From CAYMLL01 sp964390645 (GTDB lineage: Bacteria; Planctomycetota; UBA8108), in assembly GCA_964390645.1 (NCBI GenBank), contig CAYMLL010000345.1:1-7188 (forward strand): 7,188 nt of DNA, written 5' to 3'. The position numbers were made by a program, and so were the translations under genes. Positions 6,234 through 7,188 of this stretch are shown here, one piece after another. How positions within the stretch are numbered: position 1 is the first letter of the stretch; the number at the start of each line of letters is the position of its first letter. The notes beneath the pieces were generated by a model. That model searched no databases, had not been told where the DNA came from, and saw only the letters and a list, made by a program, of their open reading frames with translations.

Positions 6234-6908
6234 ATGAACGGGTCTTGCGGAGCCCTGCTCAGACGCTTGCAGTCGTTGTTCGCTGTTCTCTCGACGCTTC
6301 TCGTGGCGGCGGGTTGTGCGCCTCGTCCGGCGGCGCCGTCACGGTTACGGATCGGCATCGTCGACACGGACAGGGTCTTCCAGGGTTACGACAAGAGCCA
6401 GGATCGCTGGCGGAAGATCAGCAGCCAGGCCGACGACATCATCGGTCGCGTCGCTGATCTGCGAGCCCAGCACACCGCGGCGAAGAACGAGCAGACGAAG
6501 CATGAGGCCGGGTCGCCCGAGTTCGAGGAGCAGCAGCGCGTCATCGACGAGATCGAGGCGAAGGTCCCGGACCTCGAGACGCAGCGACAGCAGATTCTCC
6601 AGGCGAAGTCCTCGGTCATCGCGGAGCTCAACGCGGAGATCCTGCGCGAGGTGCGGCTCGTCGGCAGTGATCGAGGGCTCGATCTGGTGATCGAGAAGCG
6701 CATGGTCGTCCAGGGGCTGGCGCCCCGGCCGATCTCGTGGTCGCTCGTGCACTACTCGAGGCCGGGGATCGATCTGACCGATCGGGTGATCGATGTGCTG
6801 AACCGGCGCTACCGTACCGGGGCGGCCCGGGCCGAGGGGGTGGGGGAGGGAGGCGAAGGAGGAGGAGCGAAGGGCCGGGCAGAGAGCGGATCGGGGGCGG
6901 AGCCCTAG
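6234..6908 (+). CDS. OmpH/Skp-like periplasmic coiled-coil lipoprotein
   Basis: Protein of 224 residues. Residues 1-28 are a lipoprotein signal: basic LLRRLQ, hydrophobic core LFAVLSTLLV, and lipobox AAGC with lipid-attachment C28. After a Pro/Ala linker comes IGIVDTDRVFQGYDKSQ (40-56), the first strand and helix start typical of Skp/OmpH proteins, then a long charged helix (about 57-140) rich in Gln, Glu, Lys and Arg with heptad-like spacing, matching the tentacle coiled coils. The strand GLDLVIEKRMVVQG (residues about 149-162) fits the family's 'yDlVldk..v.y' core, followed by a family-like IDLTDRVIDVLNRRY. The last 28 residues are low complexity (Gly, Glu, Ala). Skp normally binds unfolded outer-membrane proteins in the periplasm as a soluble trimer; here a lipid anchor would fix it to a membrane. 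A CGGAGA ribosome site at 6223-6228 supports ATG 6234, 22 bases after the preceding stop. Its functional link to the two metabolic genes is unclear. Confidence 0.8.
   Translation: MNGSCGALLRRLQSLFAVLSTLLVAAGCAPRPAAPSRLRIGIVDTDRVFQGYDKSQDRWRKISSQADDIIGRVADLRAQHTAAKNEQTKHEAGSPEFEEQQRVIDEIEAKVPDLETQRQQILQAKSSVIAELNAEILREVRLVGSDRGLDLVIEKRMVVQGLAPRPISWSLVHYSRPGIDLTDRVIDVLNRRYRTGAARAEGVGEGGEGGGAKGRAESGSGAEP
6836..6879 (+). other. G-rich polypurine tract in the 3' end of the lipoprotein gene
   Basis: Consecutive G-runs (6836-6840, 6842-6846, 6848-6850, then GG pairs, 6872-6874 and 6877-6879) encode the Gly/Glu-rich tail. The run could form a G-quadruplex in DNA or mRNA. It may equally be a simple-sequence expansion with no function beyond coding. 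Confidence 0.5.
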
Positions 6909-6951
6909 ACTCCCGAGTCGGTCCGGGGCGGTGGAATACGGGGGCGGTGGA
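6894..6951 (+). repeat. Short direct repeats of GGGGCGG around the lipoprotein stop codon
   Basis: GGGGCGG occurs at 6894-6900, 6925-6931 and 6941-6947. The second and third copies extend to an identical 11-mer, GGGGCGGTGGA, 16 bases apart. The first and third are each followed by AGCCC shortly after, making small GGGC/GCCC stems. The copies straddle the TAG at 6906-6908. Function unknown; slippage-derived sequence is the simplest reading. Confidence 0.5.
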
Positions 6952-7006
6952 GCCCGGCGCGCAGACGGCGAGTGCTCACCGGGTACCGTCGACCGTCAGG
7001 GCGCCA

Positions 7007-7021
7007 GGGGCGGGCGGCCCC
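7007..7021 (+). terminator. Weak GC stem-loop downstream of the second operon
   Basis: GGGGC (7007-7011) and GCCCC (7017-7021) can form a 5-bp stem with a 5-base loop, about 100 bases after the lipoprotein stop. No T-run follows. It is the only stem-loop here in a reasonable position for ending the operon, but evidence is slight. The rest of 6952-7122 shows no gene or RNA that I recognise. Confidence 0.2.
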
Positions 7022-7122
7022 CGGACTCGGCGTCGGCTGCCGGTCGGCTTGCCGTCTCTGAACGCCGCCCGTTCGGAGCCCTTAAGTCACCTGTTGGGCG
7101 GGTCTTGCGCCAAATCCGGGGG

Positions 7123-7151
7123 TTGATGTCAGGGCCCGGATCTGGCAGAAT
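7123..7151 (+). promoter_or_regulatory. Sigma-70-type promoter reading out of the window
   Basis: TTGATG (7123-7128, four of six to the -35 consensus) is separated by exactly 17 bases from CAGAAT (7146-7151, four of six to the -10 consensus). An extended -10 TG sits at 7143-7144. Transcription would start near 7158, going rightward. The optimal spacing plus three matching elements in GC-rich DNA makes this the best-formed promoter in the window. Its target gene or RNA lies beyond base 7188. Confidence 0.55.
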
Positions 7152-7163
7152 GAGGGTTTCTGC

Positions 7164-7177
7164 CCGTCGCCGGACGG
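7164..7177 (+). other. Small stem-loop at the start of the outgoing transcript
   Basis: CCGTC (7164-7168) and GACGG (7173-7177) pair across a GCCG tetraloop, within the first 20 bases expected from the promoter at 7123-7151. GTTTTC follows at 7183-7188. It could be a 5' leader hairpin, which may stabilise the RNA, or chance in GC-rich sequence. The window ends too soon to tell. Confidence 0.3.
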
Positions 7178-7188
7178 AGACCGTTTTC

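Noticed and set aside
4181..6367. A 728-codon open frame on the minus strand
   Set aside because: It lies opposite the oxidoreductase and enolase-type genes, which have clear catalytic motifs. The minus-strand product is rich in Arg, Asp, Val and His with no recognisable domain, as expected from the complement of GC-rich codons.
1..7188. CRISPR arrays, insertion sequences or phage genes
   Set aside because: No regularly spaced repeats, transposase motifs, terminal inverted repeats or phage-type genes were seen on either strand.

Overview
The window is GC-rich bacterial DNA with strong G/C bias at third codon positions. All seven genes that can be supported lie on the + strand. The kind of genes points to a planctomycete or a related deep-branching Gram-negative bacterium: a Tat-exported Gfo/Idh/MocA oxidoreductase, an enolase-superfamily enzyme and an OmpH/Skp-like lipoprotein. 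This placement is inferred from gene content and style only; no rRNA or marker gene is present.

Region 1 (1-3143) is a tightly packed operon. In order it holds the end of a molybdate/tungstate-type substrate-binding protein (modA-like), a permease (modB-like, with an unusual membrane-spanning N-terminal extension), a short ATPase (modC-like), a MoaD/ThiS-type sulfur carrier, and a HesA/MoeB/ThiF-type E1 protein. The last three genes are joined by ATGA stop/start overlaps, so they are very probably translationally coupled. The layout suggests that oxyanion (molybdate or tungstate) uptake is co-expressed with a dedicated sulfur-carrier/activator pair, as would suit assembly of a pyranopterin (Mo/W) cofactor. 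Two details are odd. The carrier ends Gly-Gly-Ser-Ser, not Gly-Gly. The E1 partner lacks several residues and both Cys pairs that classical MoeB uses. This pair is the best candidate in the window for something not well described.

Region 2 (3144-3388) is a 245-base intergenic gap with GC-rich stem-loops followed by a good extended -10 promoter. It separates two transcription units.

Region 3 (3389-6908) is a second operon of three closely spaced genes (18 and 22 bases apart). They are a Tat-signal Gfo/Idh/MocA dehydrogenase, a mandelate racemase/muconate lactonizing-type enzyme with a complete set of barrel residues and a large insertion, and a lipoprotein resembling the OmpH/Skp periplasmic chaperone with a Gly/Glu-rich tail. 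The first two look like carbohydrate or sugar-acid catabolism; the substrate cannot be named from the sequence.

Region 4 (6909-7188) is non-coding. It carries short GGGGCGG repeats, a weak stem-loop, and a convincing -35/-10 promoter near the right edge that reads out of the window into an unseen gene or RNA.
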